NCBI GenBank assembly: GCA_015272325.1
Contig: JACYLU010000015.1
Location: 310,001 to 374,000 of the forward strand
Direction of reading: 5' to 3'
Length of the DNA stretch: 64,000 nt
From: Synechococcales cyanobacterium C42_A2020_086
GTDB lineage: Bacteria; Cyanobacteriota; Cyanobacteriia; Elainellales; Elainellaceae
The notes under the pieces are model-generated. The model saw only the letters and a list, made by a program, of their open reading frames with translations. It ran no database searches and was not told where the DNA came from. The position numbers and the translations under genes are program-made. Position 1 is the first letter of the stretch. The number at the start of each line of letters is the position of its first letter. Positions 17,651 to 26,710 of this stretch are shown here, one piece after another.

Positions 17651-18826
17651 ATGAAGACAACGTGTTATCCGCGGTGCGGTCCCCACTGGCTCAAGTCAGT
17701 GCTGCTGTTGCTGCTGCTGACCACACTCAGTACGGCAGGCTGTCGGCAAACTAGTCGTGGAGTGGACCGAATTGCAGAAGACAGCTCCGCGGCTCAAGAT
17801 CCAGACACTAGCCTGACGTTCAACAACCTAACGCTGGAACAAGCAGACGACCAAGGGCAAACGCTGTGGAAAATTAAAGCAGAACAGGCAACCTACACCC
17901 CCGATCAGCAAACGGCGGTAGTGCAATCGCCCTATGGTGAGCTTTATGAAGAGGGCAAGCCGGTTTACCGGGTGCAGGCGAAAACGGGCGAGGTCCAGCA
18001 AGATGGAGAGCGGATTCTGCTGAAGGGCGAGGTCATTGCTACTGATGTGGAGAGTGGAGCAGTCCTGCGGGGCGATCGGCTAGAGTGGCGTCCTCAGCAG
18101 GAGGTGATCACGCTCACGGGTAATGTTCGTGGCTCTCATCCTAAAGTCAGGTTCTCGGCGAATCAAGCCAGACTCTTCAACCGTCAGCAGCGCATTGAAG
18201 TGACGGGCAAGGTAACTGCCCTCGCCGAGGAGCCTAAACTGCGGCTGCAGGGTGAGCAGATTGTTTGGCGCATCAAAGAGCAAAAGGTGGTCAGTGAGCG
18301 CCCGGTGCAGGTGCAGCGTGTTCAGGGCGATCAAGCAACGGATCAGGCCAGCGCCAACAAAGCGGAAGTGAACTTAGCAACCCGAGTCGCGACGCTCACG
18401 CAGAATGCCCAGCTAACGCTCCTGGAACCTCCGCTGCAGGTCACAAGCAATGTCTTGGTATGGAATGTGCCGCAACAGCTCGTGACAAGCGATCAGCCCC
18501 TGACGGTGGTGCACCGACAGCAGCAAATCACCGTTACAGCCAACCGTGGACGAATGGAACTAGAATCCAGAGTCGCGCAATTTAACGGCAATGTGCGAGC
18601 GGTGAGCAACAATCAGTCCCAACTCACGTCGGATCAGCTGACTTGGACGATTCCTTCCCAACAGGTGGTGGCTGAAGGGAACGTGACGTATGTCCAGCCT
18701 GACCCACCGGCAACACTGCGAGGAGCCAAAGCCGTCGGCAAGCTGCAAGATCGGACGGTAGTGGTCAGCGGCGGCAGAGTAGTGACCGAAATTGTGCCGC
18801 AGCAGGAATTGATTCCCGGCGGCTAG
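17651..18826 (+). CDS. lptC: LptC-like lipopolysaccharide export lipoprotein with OstA-like extension
   Basis: Predicted periplasmic bridge component of LPS export from inner to outer membrane. The 391-residue protein starts with a lipoprotein signal peptide (leucine-rich core, lipobox TAGC with Cys31). About residues 50-200 match the LptC beta-jellyroll pattern (LTFNNLTLEQADDQGQTLW, then repeated strands ending in RGDRLEWRPQQEVITLTGNV). After this the OstA/LptA-like beta pattern repeats to the end. E. coli LptC has about 190 residues, so this form is twice as long and may combine LptC and LptA functions, as is common in cyanobacteria. A strong GGAAGGAAGG Shine-Dalgarno precedes the ATG. Confidence 0.85.
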   Translation: MKTTCYPRCGPHWLKSVLLLLLLTTLSTAGCRQTSRGVDRIAEDSSAAQDPDTSLTFNNLTLEQADDQGQTLWKIKAEQATYTPDQQTAVVQSPYGELYEEGKPVYRVQAKTGEVQQDGERILLKGEVIATDVESGAVLRGDRLEWRPQQEVITLTGNVRGSHPKVRFSANQARLFNRQQRIEVTGKVTALAEEPKLRLQGEQIVWRIKEQKVVSERPVQVQRVQGDQATDQASANKAEVNLATRVATLTQNAQLTLLEPPLQVTSNVLVWNVPQQLVTSDQPLTVVHRQQQITVTANRGRMELESRVAQFNGNVRAVSNNQSQLTSDQLTWTIPSQQVVAEGNVTYVQPDPPATLRGAKAVGKLQDRTVVVSGGRVVTEIVPQQELIPGG

Positions 18827-18870
18827 AGCCAGTCACGTAGAGCTGACGTAGATCGGGTGCTCTATGCGGC

Positions 18871-20187
18871 TCAACCCTGGACTAGTACTTGATTCCGATT
18901 CGTCGCACCAAGGCGTTTGAAACCTTCGCGATTACTGGATTGAACCGAAGGCGGCAGGGGATTGGGAGTGCCCCAGACCTGCTGTAGGCGTTGCAACAAC
19001 ATGTCTTGTTGTCGATGGAAGTCGCCTAACTCTCCTGCCCCCAAGTTAACAATAGTGAACCATACTAGACCCCGATCTCGGGTCGGCATAACCCCGGCTA
19101 AGGCACTCACCTCGTCGAGGGTGCCCGTCTTCACAATAGTTGCTGGAGGCGTTTCCCGCCACTGCAAGGTGCCACCATCTTGTCCGATGATGGGATACAC
19201 ATCCGCTATGCTGAGGTCCCGAGCTTGCAGGTAGCGCTGGGTGGCAATCAGAATGGCAGCAGCAGCCCTAGGCGAGATGCGGTTGCCCATGCCAAGACCA
19301 GAGCCATTGATTAGCTGAATCTCTGCAGCCGGCATTTGAGATAGCGCAGCACTTCGTTGAGCAACGACTGCGGCTCCACCCGCTGCATCGGCCAACATCT
19401 GAGCCATGACATTATTGCTGTAAATGTTCATTGCTTTGAGAAGATCCACCAGCGGCATTGAGAGATGACGCACCAATGGCGTTGTTGAGGCAGGGGCAAG
19501 GGGAACGGCCTGCACAGTGCCGTTGATGATCACTTGGGGCCGTGGCAGGTTTGGCGTCAGCTGCTGATACGCCGTTGCAATCTCGGCAGACCATAGCCCC
19601 GGGTTCAGGGCTTGCTTGAGGAAGGTGCCCGCCTGGATCGGGTCAGGTTCAAAGTTCATGGCAAAACTGCCCGTGATGATCAAATTCCCCGTCACCTGCC
19701 GGACACCTGCCTGATTGAGAGCATTTCCCAGGGCAATGGCTTCTTCCCATACAAAGAAGGGATCGCTGCCGCCCTGCACGATCAAATCTCCTTGGACCAC
19801 ACCTGCCTCAATGGGGCCAGTAGCACTGATCAACGTCTCAAACTGGTGATTGGGACCCCACTGGTGCAGTGCAACTAGGGTTGTTGCCATCTTGGTCAGC
19901 GATGCGGCCGACAGTGGCAGCGAACCCTGATGATCCACCAGTACTTGGCTGCCGGTTTGCATCCACACGCCCTGTTTTGTAGCAGGATGCCCCAGCCCCT
20001 TGAGGGCGTTCAGGTGTTGCTCTACGGCTGCCTCAGCTAGCGGATCGGGACTGGGAGCGACAATAGACTGCACCCAAGTCGCGTCCTTTACCCAGGGTGA
20101 CCAGTCGGCAGAATGCAGCGCTTCGACTCGGGGCGTCGGGCTGAGAAAGAAGGAAAGGAGTCCAGCAAAGATGTCTAGCACACACAC
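18871..20187 (-). CDS. dacB: D-alanyl-D-alanine carboxypeptidase, PBP4 type
   Basis: Peptidoglycan-trimming enzyme of peptidase family S13. Three active-site motifs are visible in order: SLTK (Ser96, Lys99), SNN (257-259) and KTG (353-355). The 438-residue length and the large insert between the first two motifs fit the PBP4 class. The N terminus (LDIFAGLLSFFLS) is hydrophobic and probably acts as a signal peptide or anchor. It converges with the LptC-like gene (44-base gap) and is divergent from the CCB gene. The short spacer holds an imperfect 11-base duplication (18835-18856). Confidence 0.92.
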   Translation of the reverse strand: MCVLDIFAGLLSFFLSPTPRVEALHSADWSPWVKDATWVQSIVAPSPDPLAEAAVEQHLNALKGLGHPATKQGVWMQTGSQVLVDHQGSLPLSAASLTKMATTLVALHQWGPNHQFETLISATGPIEAGVVQGDLIVQGGSDPFFVWEEAIALGNALNQAGVRQVTGNLIITGSFAMNFEPDPIQAGTFLKQALNPGLWSAEIATAYQQLTPNLPRPQVIINGTVQAVPLAPASTTPLVRHLSMPLVDLLKAMNIYSNNVMAQMLADAAGGAAVVAQRSAALSQMPAAEIQLINGSGLGMGNRISPRAAAAILIATQRYLQARDLSIADVYPIIGQDGGTLQWRETPPATIVKTGTLDEVSALAGVMPTRDRGLVWFTIVNLGAGELGDFHRQQDMLLQRLQQVWGTPNPLPPSVQSSNREGFKRLGATNRNQVLVQG

Positions 20188-20449
20188 TCCCTAATTGAAC
20201 TGCTCAGTTTAATTGACTCACCGCAGATACCAAGCGGGATACAATACTCCGGCTTTAGAATACTGCATTTGCTGGAAAACCAGATTAAGGCACAGTGAAA
20301 GGATAATAGCAAGTTACACAACTGCGTTTGGCTGGTTTCTCGTCCCGACATCCAGATGCATTGGCTTGGAACAGCGACAATAGGAAAGCAGGTCAACTGA
20401 GTAGAAACTGAGTAAAGCAGTCCAGAGCAGGCAGAAGGAAGCAGATTCC

Positions 20450-21109
20450 ATGGCGAAACCCGATCAAAATCAAGTGTTGCGGCAATTGCCAATTGTGGTG
20501 GGCATCGTGGCAGGCTGTTTGCTGATGTTAAATCGGCTGCTGACCCCCGTTTTAACCGACTCTCAGGCGCGATCTGATGCGTTAGGGATCATCGTCAGTG
20601 CCCTGCTGATCTTGACAGGGCTGCTTTGGCAGCGGATCCAACCCAAACCCCCCGATGCCGTTGATCTGATCGGCGAAGAAGGCTTTGAGCTGGCTGCCAA
20701 CTTGCCGGATGCCGCTAAAACAGAGCTGGCTTGGGCCTCTCACCTGCTGCTGACCAATACCGTAACGCGCTCGCTGGTGGTCTGGTATCGCGGACAAGTG
20801 CTCCTGCGGCGGGGAGTGCTAGGGCAAACGGCAACAGTAGAGCCGGGGGCGATTGTGCAGCGCGTCTTAAAGACCCAGAAGCCGGTTTACTTGGTGAATC
20901 TTAACCTCTATCCTGGCAAGGTGGAATTTAGCTATTTGCCTGAAAATACCCAGGGGGTGATTTGCCAACCCCTAGGCAGTCAGGGGGTGATGATTTTGGG
21001 AGCCAATGCGCCCCGTAGCTACACTAAGCAGGACGAAATCTGGGTGGCAGGCATCGCCGACAAGCTAGACAACACGCTAAGTCAGCTTTTGCAGCCGGAG
21101 CAGAGCTGA
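20450..21109 (+). CDS. Cofactor assembly of complex C subunit B (CCB2/CCB4 family)
   Basis: A 219-residue membrane protein of the CCB2/CCB4 family, which in chloroplasts attaches heme c(i) covalently to cytochrome b6 of the b6f complex. Two N-terminal membrane segments are visible (about 13-35 and 43-62), followed by a soluble GAF-like domain (begins EEGFELAANLPDAAKTELAWASHLLL). That architecture matches the family. The gene stands alone; a DUF456 gene follows after 87 bases on the same strand and may be co-transcribed. The spacer upstream holds an imperfect 11-base duplication at 20396-20417. Confidence 0.85.
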   Translation: MAKPDQNQVLRQLPIVVGIVAGCLLMLNRLLTPVLTDSQARSDALGIIVSALLILTGLLWQRIQPKPPDAVDLIGEEGFELAANLPDAAKTELAWASHLLLTNTVTRSLVVWYRGQVLLRRGVLGQTATVEPGAIVQRVLKTQKPVYLVNLNLYPGKVEFSYLPENTQGVICQPLGSQGVMILGANAPRSYTKQDEIWVAGIADKLDNTLSQLLQPEQS

Positions 21110-21196
21110 ACATCTTGGCAGTCAAGCTGGAGATAATCTGCAAAACAATCGCAGAGATGGTTGCAGGAATGTCGCAGGAATAGGGAGTAACGAAAC

Positions 21197-21712
21197 ATGA
21201 CGGTACTGTATTGGCTGCTGGTTGCCTTGATGGGTGTAGGCGTGATCGGGACCTTGGTGCCCGGTATTCCCGGTACAATTCTGATTCTGACGTCCATCAT
21301 CGTCTGGGGAGCAGTCAACGGCTTTACAGGTCTGGGCATTCCGATTGCCGTCGCTATCATTGTCATGCTGTGTGACCTGGCAATCGAATTTGTAGCTACC
21401 TATCTTGGGGCTAGACAAGCCGGAGCAAGCCGCTGGGGGCAAATTGGGGCGATTGTCGGGCTGCTGCTGGGGATCTTCGGGCTGCTGCCAGCGTTTCTAG
21501 TGGGTGGTCCGCTGATTGGCATCCTGGTAGGACCGCTGCTCGGCGCGATTATTGGCGAATGGCTCTACTGTCGCGATCTCGGTCGAGCAATCAAGGCAGG
21601 ACTAGGGATTATTGTTGGATCTGTTATTGGCAGCTTGGTTGAGGGGCTGCTGGCGCTGCTGGTCGTGATTGTGTTCTTGGTCACGACTTGGCCGCAGGTC
21701 ATGGGTGGATGA
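21197..21712 (+). CDS. DUF456 family membrane protein
   Basis: A 171-residue integral membrane protein with glycine-rich hydrophobic helices: roughly 4-24, 28-62 (two helices), 80-118 and 135-165. The pattern LLVALMGVGVIGTLVPGIPG near the start and GARQAGASRWGQIGAIVGLLLGIFGL are typical of DUF456. The repeated Gly/Ala packing resembles small glycine-zipper membrane proteins. Function is unknown. It lies just after the CCB gene and converges with the heptose kinase gene (22-base gap). Confidence 0.88.
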   Translation: MTVLYWLLVALMGVGVIGTLVPGIPGTILILTSIIVWGAVNGFTGLGIPIAVAIIVMLCDLAIEFVATYLGARQAGASRWGQIGAIVGLLLGIFGLLPAFLVGGPLIGILVGPLLGAIIGEWLYCRDLGRAIKAGLGIIVGSVIGSLVEGLLALLVVIVFLVTTWPQVMGG

Positions 21713-21734
21713 GTAATGCCCCCCAAGCAGCCGA

Positions 21735-22766
21735 TTAAACCTCCGCTTCTAGCAAAGCCTGAAGCGCTGCTTTCATCTCGCCTACGGTGGTTGTTTCCGT
21801 CCCAAACTTACGCACCACAATGCTGGCAGCCAGATTGCCTAGCACCGTTGCCTCCCAAAGTGATGCGCCGCTAACTAAGCCTAGTGTGAGGGCAGCAACG
21901 ACGGTATCTCCTGCGCCGGTGACATCAAAAACATCGGTACGATTGAACGCCGGGATTGTCATTGGTGCTACATCCCGCTGAAACAAGGACATTCCTTCCT
22001 CTCCTCGGGTAATCAGCATGGCTTGCGCTTGTGTCATGCGGAGCAGGTCTTGTCCGGCTTGATTCAGCGTTTGCTGATCGCGAATGCTGTAGCCCACGGC
22101 ATGCTCAGCCTCTGGCAGGTTGGGAGTGAACAGCATTGCGCCTTTGTAGCGATACAGCTCTTTCTGTGTATCCACAATGGTTCGAGGATGGGATAGGGCA
22201 GCCTCAATAACGGGAGCAGTCAGGGTATTATCTCCATAATCGGAGCACACCACAGCGTCAACATCAGGCAACTGCTGACGAATGTAGTCTGCCAATTGGA
22301 GCTGTAGCTCTGGGTCTGGCAACTCCTCCGATTTACGATCAACCCGGACAATCTGCTGTGTCACTGATTGCCGCGCGTGCCCAGCAATACGTGTTTTGGT
22401 CACCGTTGGGCGCTGCGGATCGATAAAAATGCCCTCGGTGTTAATGCCAGCCTGTTGGAAAATGCGACAAAGGGCTTGTCCCTGTTCGTCTTTGCCGATG
22501 AAGCCCACAGATTTCACCTGTGCCCCCAGCTTAGCCAGGTTATACACCGCATTGGCCCCACCGCCGGGAGTTTGGCGGGTGTGCTCGTGGCGCAGAATTA
22601 GCACGGGTGCTTCTCGCGAGATCCGCTCAACCTGACCAGTGAGGAATTCGTCCAGCGTTAGGTCGCCTACGACAAGCACGCGAGACCGGGCAAAACGACT
22701 CAGTAACTGGTCAAGGCGGTCGGCGGCAGCGTGGAGCTGGGGCAAAAAGGCAGAATCGAGAGTCAT
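21735..22766 (-). CDS. D-glycero-D-manno-heptose-7-phosphate kinase (HldA/RfaE1-like)
   Basis: A PfkB/ribokinase-family sugar kinase of 343 residues that corresponds to the kinase half of HldE; no nucleotidyltransferase half is fused. Characteristic segments are VVGDLTLDEFLTG near the N terminus, the PGGGANAVYNLAKLG sugar-binding motif, and the C-terminal DVTGAGDTVVAAL with the catalytic Asp. These enzymes make ADP-heptose precursors for LPS core or other glycoconjugates. Some cyanobacterial family members may act on other sugars. It stands alone, with no other heptose genes in the window. Confidence 0.88.
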   Translation of the reverse strand: MTLDSAFLPQLHAAADRLDQLLSRFARSRVLVVGDLTLDEFLTGQVERISREAPVLILRHEHTRQTPGGGANAVYNLAKLGAQVKSVGFIGKDEQGQALCRIFQQAGINTEGIFIDPQRPTVTKTRIAGHARQSVTQQIVRVDRKSEELPDPELQLQLADYIRQQLPDVDAVVCSDYGDNTLTAPVIEAALSHPRTIVDTQKELYRYKGAMLFTPNLPEAEHAVGYSIRDQQTLNQAGQDLLRMTQAQAMLITRGEEGMSLFQRDVAPMTIPAFNRTDVFDVTGAGDTVVAALTLGLVSGASLWEATVLGNLAASIVVRKFGTETTTVGEMKAALQALLEAEV

Positions 22767-22834
22767 GGTGATTTACAGGTAGCGGTGAGTCCCCCGTCCT
22801 CCGAACACCCGATTCTAGAAGCTGAACTCATTCA

Positions 22835-22869
22835 TTTCAACCCTTTGTTTCAACCCCGTGGTTCAACCC
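22835..22869. repeat. 13-nt periodic repeat, three copies
   Basis: TTTCAACCC recurs at 22835-22843 and 22848-22856, then as GTTCAACCC at 22861-22869, each 13 bases apart. It lies in the spacer between the HldA-like gene and the TonB-like gene, both on the minus strand. Confidence 0.8.
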
Positions 22870-23006
22870 TGCTGAGGTCGTGATGGACTCATCTGAGACA
22901 TAGCCTACGGTGTTCATGCCGCAGACTGCACTGCAGCTCCTGCTATCCAACTTCTGGTCATTAATCAGCCCAACACGACCTGCTGTTCGAGCTTCCTGTT
23001 TGGGCT

Positions 23007-24095
23007 TCAGCTCGCTGGTGCCGCCGTCTCTTGTTCCGGACAAGCCTCTTCACTGAAAATGAAGTTGACCTGAACAAAGCGAGCTTCGTTTTTGTTTGTC
23101 GGCTCAAAGGTATGGGTTTGTGCCTGTTCTATGGCCTCCTGATTAAAAATCCGATAGCCGGAGCCGCGAATCAGCTTGGGTGCATAGCCGTTCTCTGAAA
23201 CCACCCTGCCCTCGCTATCGACCAATACTGCCACTACGGCGTTGGTAGACTGCCGTAATATGCAAGCCGCCTCAGGGTAGACGCCTTCGATCAAGGTAAC
23301 TTTTTCCAGGTTGAGTTCATTGATATCCTGGTCTTGGCTCACCCAATTGGCTGCCGTCTGCCACCAGTCCCGAAAATTGTCATGCATTGCTGATTCAGTC
23401 ATTCCGGATTCATCTGGAGCAATCTGGTTCAGCTGCTCTCGCCGCGAGCGAATTTCGTTTACCCGAGCTTGCAACTGCTCTTCCCGCGTTTGCTGGAGAG
23501 CTTCTGGCTGGGGACTGGGTGATGGTGTTGCCTCTGGGGCTTCTGGTGTGGCGACCACCTCAGTCTCATTTGGCTGTGGAGATGTCTGCTCTTCAGCAGC
23601 CGGCGTTTCCTCGGGGGTTGCCTGTGGGGATGGAGCCAGAGTGGGGGCAGGCGCGAGCGGAATCTGGAAGGTTTGGGTACGCGGAGGGGGCGGAATCGAA
23701 GGAATAAACAGCGGCAACGGCGGTGGCGTGAACAGCGAACCGGGCGGTGGCAACTGTGCTGAGGGCGGCTGAGGCAATGGAGAAAGCGAGAAAAGATCGG
23801 CGGCTGGGGGACGCGCTGGCTCGTTCAGAGGAGGCAGATCGAGGGGAGGCAGCGTTGAAAAATCGGGTAGGCGCTGCTGTTCTTCGGGAGTCAGCTCGAC
23901 CATTGCCACCGACTGTTTAATCTCGGGTTCCGTTGCTTTTAATCCTGCAGAGGGCAGCAGCGGCAGGGCTAGAAACAGCAGGCCGTGCGCTCCCAACGAC
24001 GCAATCGCCGCTACAGCAGAAGGATTTTTCAAAATCTCCTGCACTTTTTGCCCCCAGGACGAGGACAGATCTCGAATCTGCTTGGAGGATACCAT
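23007..24095 (-). CDS. TonB-like energy transducer protein
   Basis: A 362-residue protein with TonB architecture. A single N-terminal membrane segment (about 27-50) follows a short cytoplasmic tail. A long Pro/Glu-rich linker (about 75-205) would span the periplasm. A predicted coiled region around 205-225 leads to a C-terminal domain with the TonB-like sequence VLVDSEGRVVSENGYAPKLIRGSGYRIFNQEAIEQA. No ExbB/ExbD or TonB-dependent receptor is nearby, so it may act in general envelope spanning rather than a dedicated uptake system. The gene is preceded by a three-copy 9-base repeat. Confidence 0.8.
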   Translation of the reverse strand: MVSSKQIRDLSSSWGQKVQEILKNPSAVAAIASLGAHGLLFLALPLLPSAGLKATEPEIKQSVAMVELTPEEQQRLPDFSTLPPLDLPPLNEPARPPAADLFSLSPLPQPPSAQLPPPGSLFTPPPLPLFIPSIPPPPRTQTFQIPLAPAPTLAPSPQATPEETPAAEEQTSPQPNETEVVATPEAPEATPSPSPQPEALQQTREEQLQARVNEIRSRREQLNQIAPDESGMTESAMHDNFRDWWQTAANWVSQDQDINELNLEKVTLIEGVYPEAACILRQSTNAVVAVLVDSEGRVVSENGYAPKLIRGSGYRIFNQEAIEQAQTHTFEPTNKNEARFVQVNFIFSEEACPEQETAAPAS

Positions 24096-24471
24096 AGGTC
24101 TATCCCAACGGGTCTTTGAAATTCTACGCTCAGGTCAGCCCAAGTTGCCAGTGCCGGTGAACTAAGTTGACTAAGTTGACTAAGTTGACTGATTTGATCG
24201 GTTAGTTTGGGTTGCTAATGCTCTAAAAGCCGCTTATTGAGCCTAGCAAGCCATTCTGATCGGGGTTTCGATAGGGGAGCTTTGTTCTACGGAGCCTTAT
24301 TCTACTCAGTTCTACGTTAGCCGCCCAGAATCAGGACGACAGACAGCCGTACGGTTGCCCAGAAGCATCTGCATGGAGAACACACCCTGAGGAATCTATG
24401 CTAATCCGGCCAGGTCCGGTGACCGCTCATAGAGGTGCCCTTTTCGGGTTCGCCCAACCGTTCCTGAGCAA
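24096..24471. other. 376-base spacer between the TonB-like gene and cobI
   Basis: No plausible gene was found. It contains the ACTAAGTTG triplication (24161-24187) and three scattered TTCTAC elements. Being upstream of the TonB-like gene and downstream of cobI on the minus strand, it may carry the promoter of the former. Confidence 0.45.
24161..24187. repeat. Perfect 9-nt tandem triplication
   Basis: ACTAAGTTG occurs three times without gap (24161-24169, 24170-24178, 24179-24187) and a diverged fourth copy ACTGATTTG follows. It lies 66 bases upstream of the TonB-like gene start. Confidence 0.95.
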
Positions 24472-25248
24472 TTAAGATTCCTCGGTTGATGATAGCGCTG
24501 AATAGGATCGGTCGGCTGCCGAGATGGGGTTGCTTCTCCTAACTTGAACAATCAACAGCGAGAAATAGGGCAGTTCCAGTAGAGGATGGTTAGTCAGATC
24601 GCTATAGATTTGCTGATCGGGCAAGGTGGCTCGCTGCACCACATAGCTAGAGTGCAACAGTTGGCGACGCTGCAATACTGACCAGACCTGGGAATAGACC
24701 GAACTCACTTTCATTAAAACCACCACATCGGCAACGTCGAGGGCGGTTTCCAAATCTGTAACGTGATACAGAGCGGGCAGCACCAGCAGCCGCTGGGAAC
24801 GAATGGTCAATGGTATACCGAGCAGTGCCGCGGCCGCCAAGGGAGAGCAAATGCCCGGAACCGTCTGAATCAGCGCGTCTGGATGGAGCTGCTGCAGGGT
24901 TTGCGCCAGGTAAGTGAAGGTGCTGTAAAAACTAACATCTCCCTCGCTGACAAAGGCGACATCCTGCCCCTGTTGCAGATGCTGCCACACCTGCTCGGCG
25001 GCAGTCTGCCAGGCTGACATGAGTACCGCCTCATCTTGCACATAGGGGAAAGTGAGGGCAAGGCGCTTCTGGTGCGGCTCCAGCCAATCAGCGACAATCT
25101 GTTCTGCCATGCCCGGTTTAGAGGGCATCCCAGATGGAAAGGCAACAATCGGCACCTGCTGCAAAATCCGCAGCCCTTTCACTGTAATCAGCTCTGGGTC
25201 GCCGGGTCCTATTCCAATGCCGTAGAGAATGCCGAGGGAAGCTTTCAT
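24472..25248 (-). CDS. cobI: Precorrin-2 C20-methyltransferase
   Basis: SAM-dependent methyltransferase of the cobalamin (B12) pathway that methylates precorrin-2 at C20. The 258-residue protein opens with the tetrapyrrole-methyltransferase motif GIGIGPGDPELITVKGL and has the SAM-site segments FVSEGDVSFYSTF and VPGICSPLAAAALLGIPL. No other cob genes are nearby. A five-pair hairpin (CCCTA 25258-25262 with TAGGG 25268-25272) sits just ahead of the ATG, and its arm contains the only Shine-Dalgarno-like bases. I did not find a cobalamin riboswitch core upstream. Confidence 0.92.
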   Translation of the reverse strand: MKASLGILYGIGIGPGDPELITVKGLRILQQVPIVAFPSGMPSKPGMAEQIVADWLEPHQKRLALTFPYVQDEAVLMSAWQTAAEQVWQHLQQGQDVAFVSEGDVSFYSTFTYLAQTLQQLHPDALIQTVPGICSPLAAAALLGIPLTIRSQRLLVLPALYHVTDLETALDVADVVVLMKVSSVYSQVWSVLQRRQLLHSSYVVQRATLPDQQIYSDLTNHPLLELPYFSLLIVQVRRSNPISAADRSYSALSSTEES

Positions 25249-25526
25249 GACAAGAAACCCTAGCGTTTAGGGCGTCGTCTGCAGCCTTAGAGGAACCCAT
25301 TGTAAGCTGACAAGACCACCTATAGCAGACTGGATGCCAGCAGGTGGCTCGAGAATGTGGCTCAGCGCCATGGGCAGGACTTCATCATTCTTGCAAGATC
25401 AGGGAAGATAATGCTGGTTCGATTGATGGTTTGCGACTTTTTGCAATCAGGGGCGACCAATCCCCATTAATCAATTCCTAATCAACTGTCCATTGACAGG
25501 TTCAACTTAGTGTGTGGTGTAAGCGA

Positions 25527-26684
25527 GTGAGTTCTATTCCAGCGTTTGAGTTAAGTCAACAATTTGCGCTTATTGGAGAAGACCTAGGAGATGCGGTGCT
25601 GGAGGTTCTTGCCTCTGGACGCTATATTGGCGGCGCAGCGGTCGAGGGGTTTGAGCAACGCTTTGCGGACTACATCGGCACAGCCTACTGCATTAGCTGC
25701 AATTCTGGAACCGATGCCCTGTATCTGGCGCTGCGCTCGCTCGAGATTGGTCCCGGCGATGAGGTGATCACCAGCCCCTTCACGTTTTTTGCGACCGCCG
25801 AAATGATCAGCGCGGTTGGTGCTACGCCGGTTTTTGTCGATATTGAGCCGCAGACGTTTAATTTGGATCTAAACCAACTCGAAGCTGCAATCACGCCGCG
25901 AACCAAAGCGATTTTGCCAGTGCATCTGTTCGGGCAACCCATGGACATGACCCGCGTCATGGCGATAGCTCAATCCCACAATCTCTGGGTAATCGAAGAT
26001 TGTGCTCAGGCAACCGGCGCGATGTGGGGGAAGGCCAAGGTTGGCAGTATTGGGCACATCGGCTGCTTTAGTTTCTATCCCACCAAAAATCTGGGAGCCT
26101 GTGGCGACGGCGGGGCTATAACCACACAGGATGCTGCCTTGGCTGCCAAGTTACGAATGCTGCGCGATCATGGGCAGCGCCAGCGCTATGTCTACGAAGA
26201 GATTGGCATGAATAGCCGCCTCGATGCAGTGCAGGCAGTCATTCTGCAGCTCAAGCTGTGCCATCTTGATGCGTGGAACCGCCAGCGTCAGGCTATAGCC
26301 GCTCGCTATCAGCAGTTCTTGGCTCCTATTCCCAGTATTGGGCTACCTCAATCGCCAACCGGTGGAGAAGGGGTTTGGAATCAGTACACGATTCGTGTGC
26401 ATTCGGCTCCTCATATGCCCTGTCCAGGAGAGCAGAACCCGAGAGACGTGCTGCGACAACAGCTACAGCAGCATGGCATTGGCTCAATGATCTACTATCC
26501 GGTGCCGCTGCATTTGCAGCCAGTTTATCGGTCATTGGGCTATCAGCCTGGGCAACTGCCCGTAGCAGAGCAGATGGCTCGGGAGGTCTTGTCCTTGCCG
26601 ATGTTCCCGGAGCTATCTGCGACTCAGCAAGAGCAGGTGGTGTATGCCCTGAAGGAGTCCTTGAGTCAGTGCTCTAACGAATGA
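25527..26684 (+). CDS. DegT/DnrJ/EryC1/StrS family PLP aminotransferase
   Basis: PLP-dependent enzyme that typically aminates keto-sugars in surface polysaccharide or secondary metabolism. Core motifs: the substrate loop SCNSGTDALYLALR, EDCAQATGAM, and the PLP lysine in SFYPTKNLGACGDGGA (Lys near residue 188). The length of about 385 residues is typical. I favour the GTG at 25527 (SSIPAFEL follows) over the GTG at 25512; both are in frame. No sugar biosynthesis genes surround it, so its substrate is open. It converges with the SagB-like gene with only 24 bases between stops. Confidence 0.9.
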   Translation: MSSIPAFELSQQFALIGEDLGDAVLEVLASGRYIGGAAVEGFEQRFADYIGTAYCISCNSGTDALYLALRSLEIGPGDEVITSPFTFFATAEMISAVGATPVFVDIEPQTFNLDLNQLEAAITPRTKAILPVHLFGQPMDMTRVMAIAQSHNLWVIEDCAQATGAMWGKAKVGSIGHIGCFSFYPTKNLGACGDGGAITTQDAALAAKLRMLRDHGQRQRYVYEEIGMNSRLDAVQAVILQLKLCHLDAWNRQRQAIAARYQQFLAPIPSIGLPQSPTGGEGVWNQYTIRVHSAPHMPCPGEQNPRDVLRQQLQQHGIGSMIYYPVPLHLQPVYRSLGYQPGQLPVAEQMAREVLSLPMFPELSATQQEQVVYALKESLSQCSNE

Positions 26685-26688
26685 GAAC

Positions 26689-26710
26689 CAATGGGGAATC
26701 AATGGGGATT
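26689..26710. repeat. 11-nt tandem duplication between converging genes
   Basis: CAATGGGGAAT (26689-26699) is followed by CAATGGGGATT (26700-26710), 10 of 11 identical. It fills nearly the whole spacer between the DegT-like gene and the SagB-like gene and includes part of the latter's stop codon. Confidence 0.85.

Noticed and set aside
22837-23043. 68-codon minus-strand frame after the TonB-like gene
   Set aside because: Overlaps the end of the TonB-like gene, and it contains the 13-base periodic repeat and unordered composition.
25249-25511. Cobalamin riboswitch upstream of cobI
   Set aside because: I searched for the B12 box and the conserved core on the minus strand and saw no convincing match; only a small hairpin is present.
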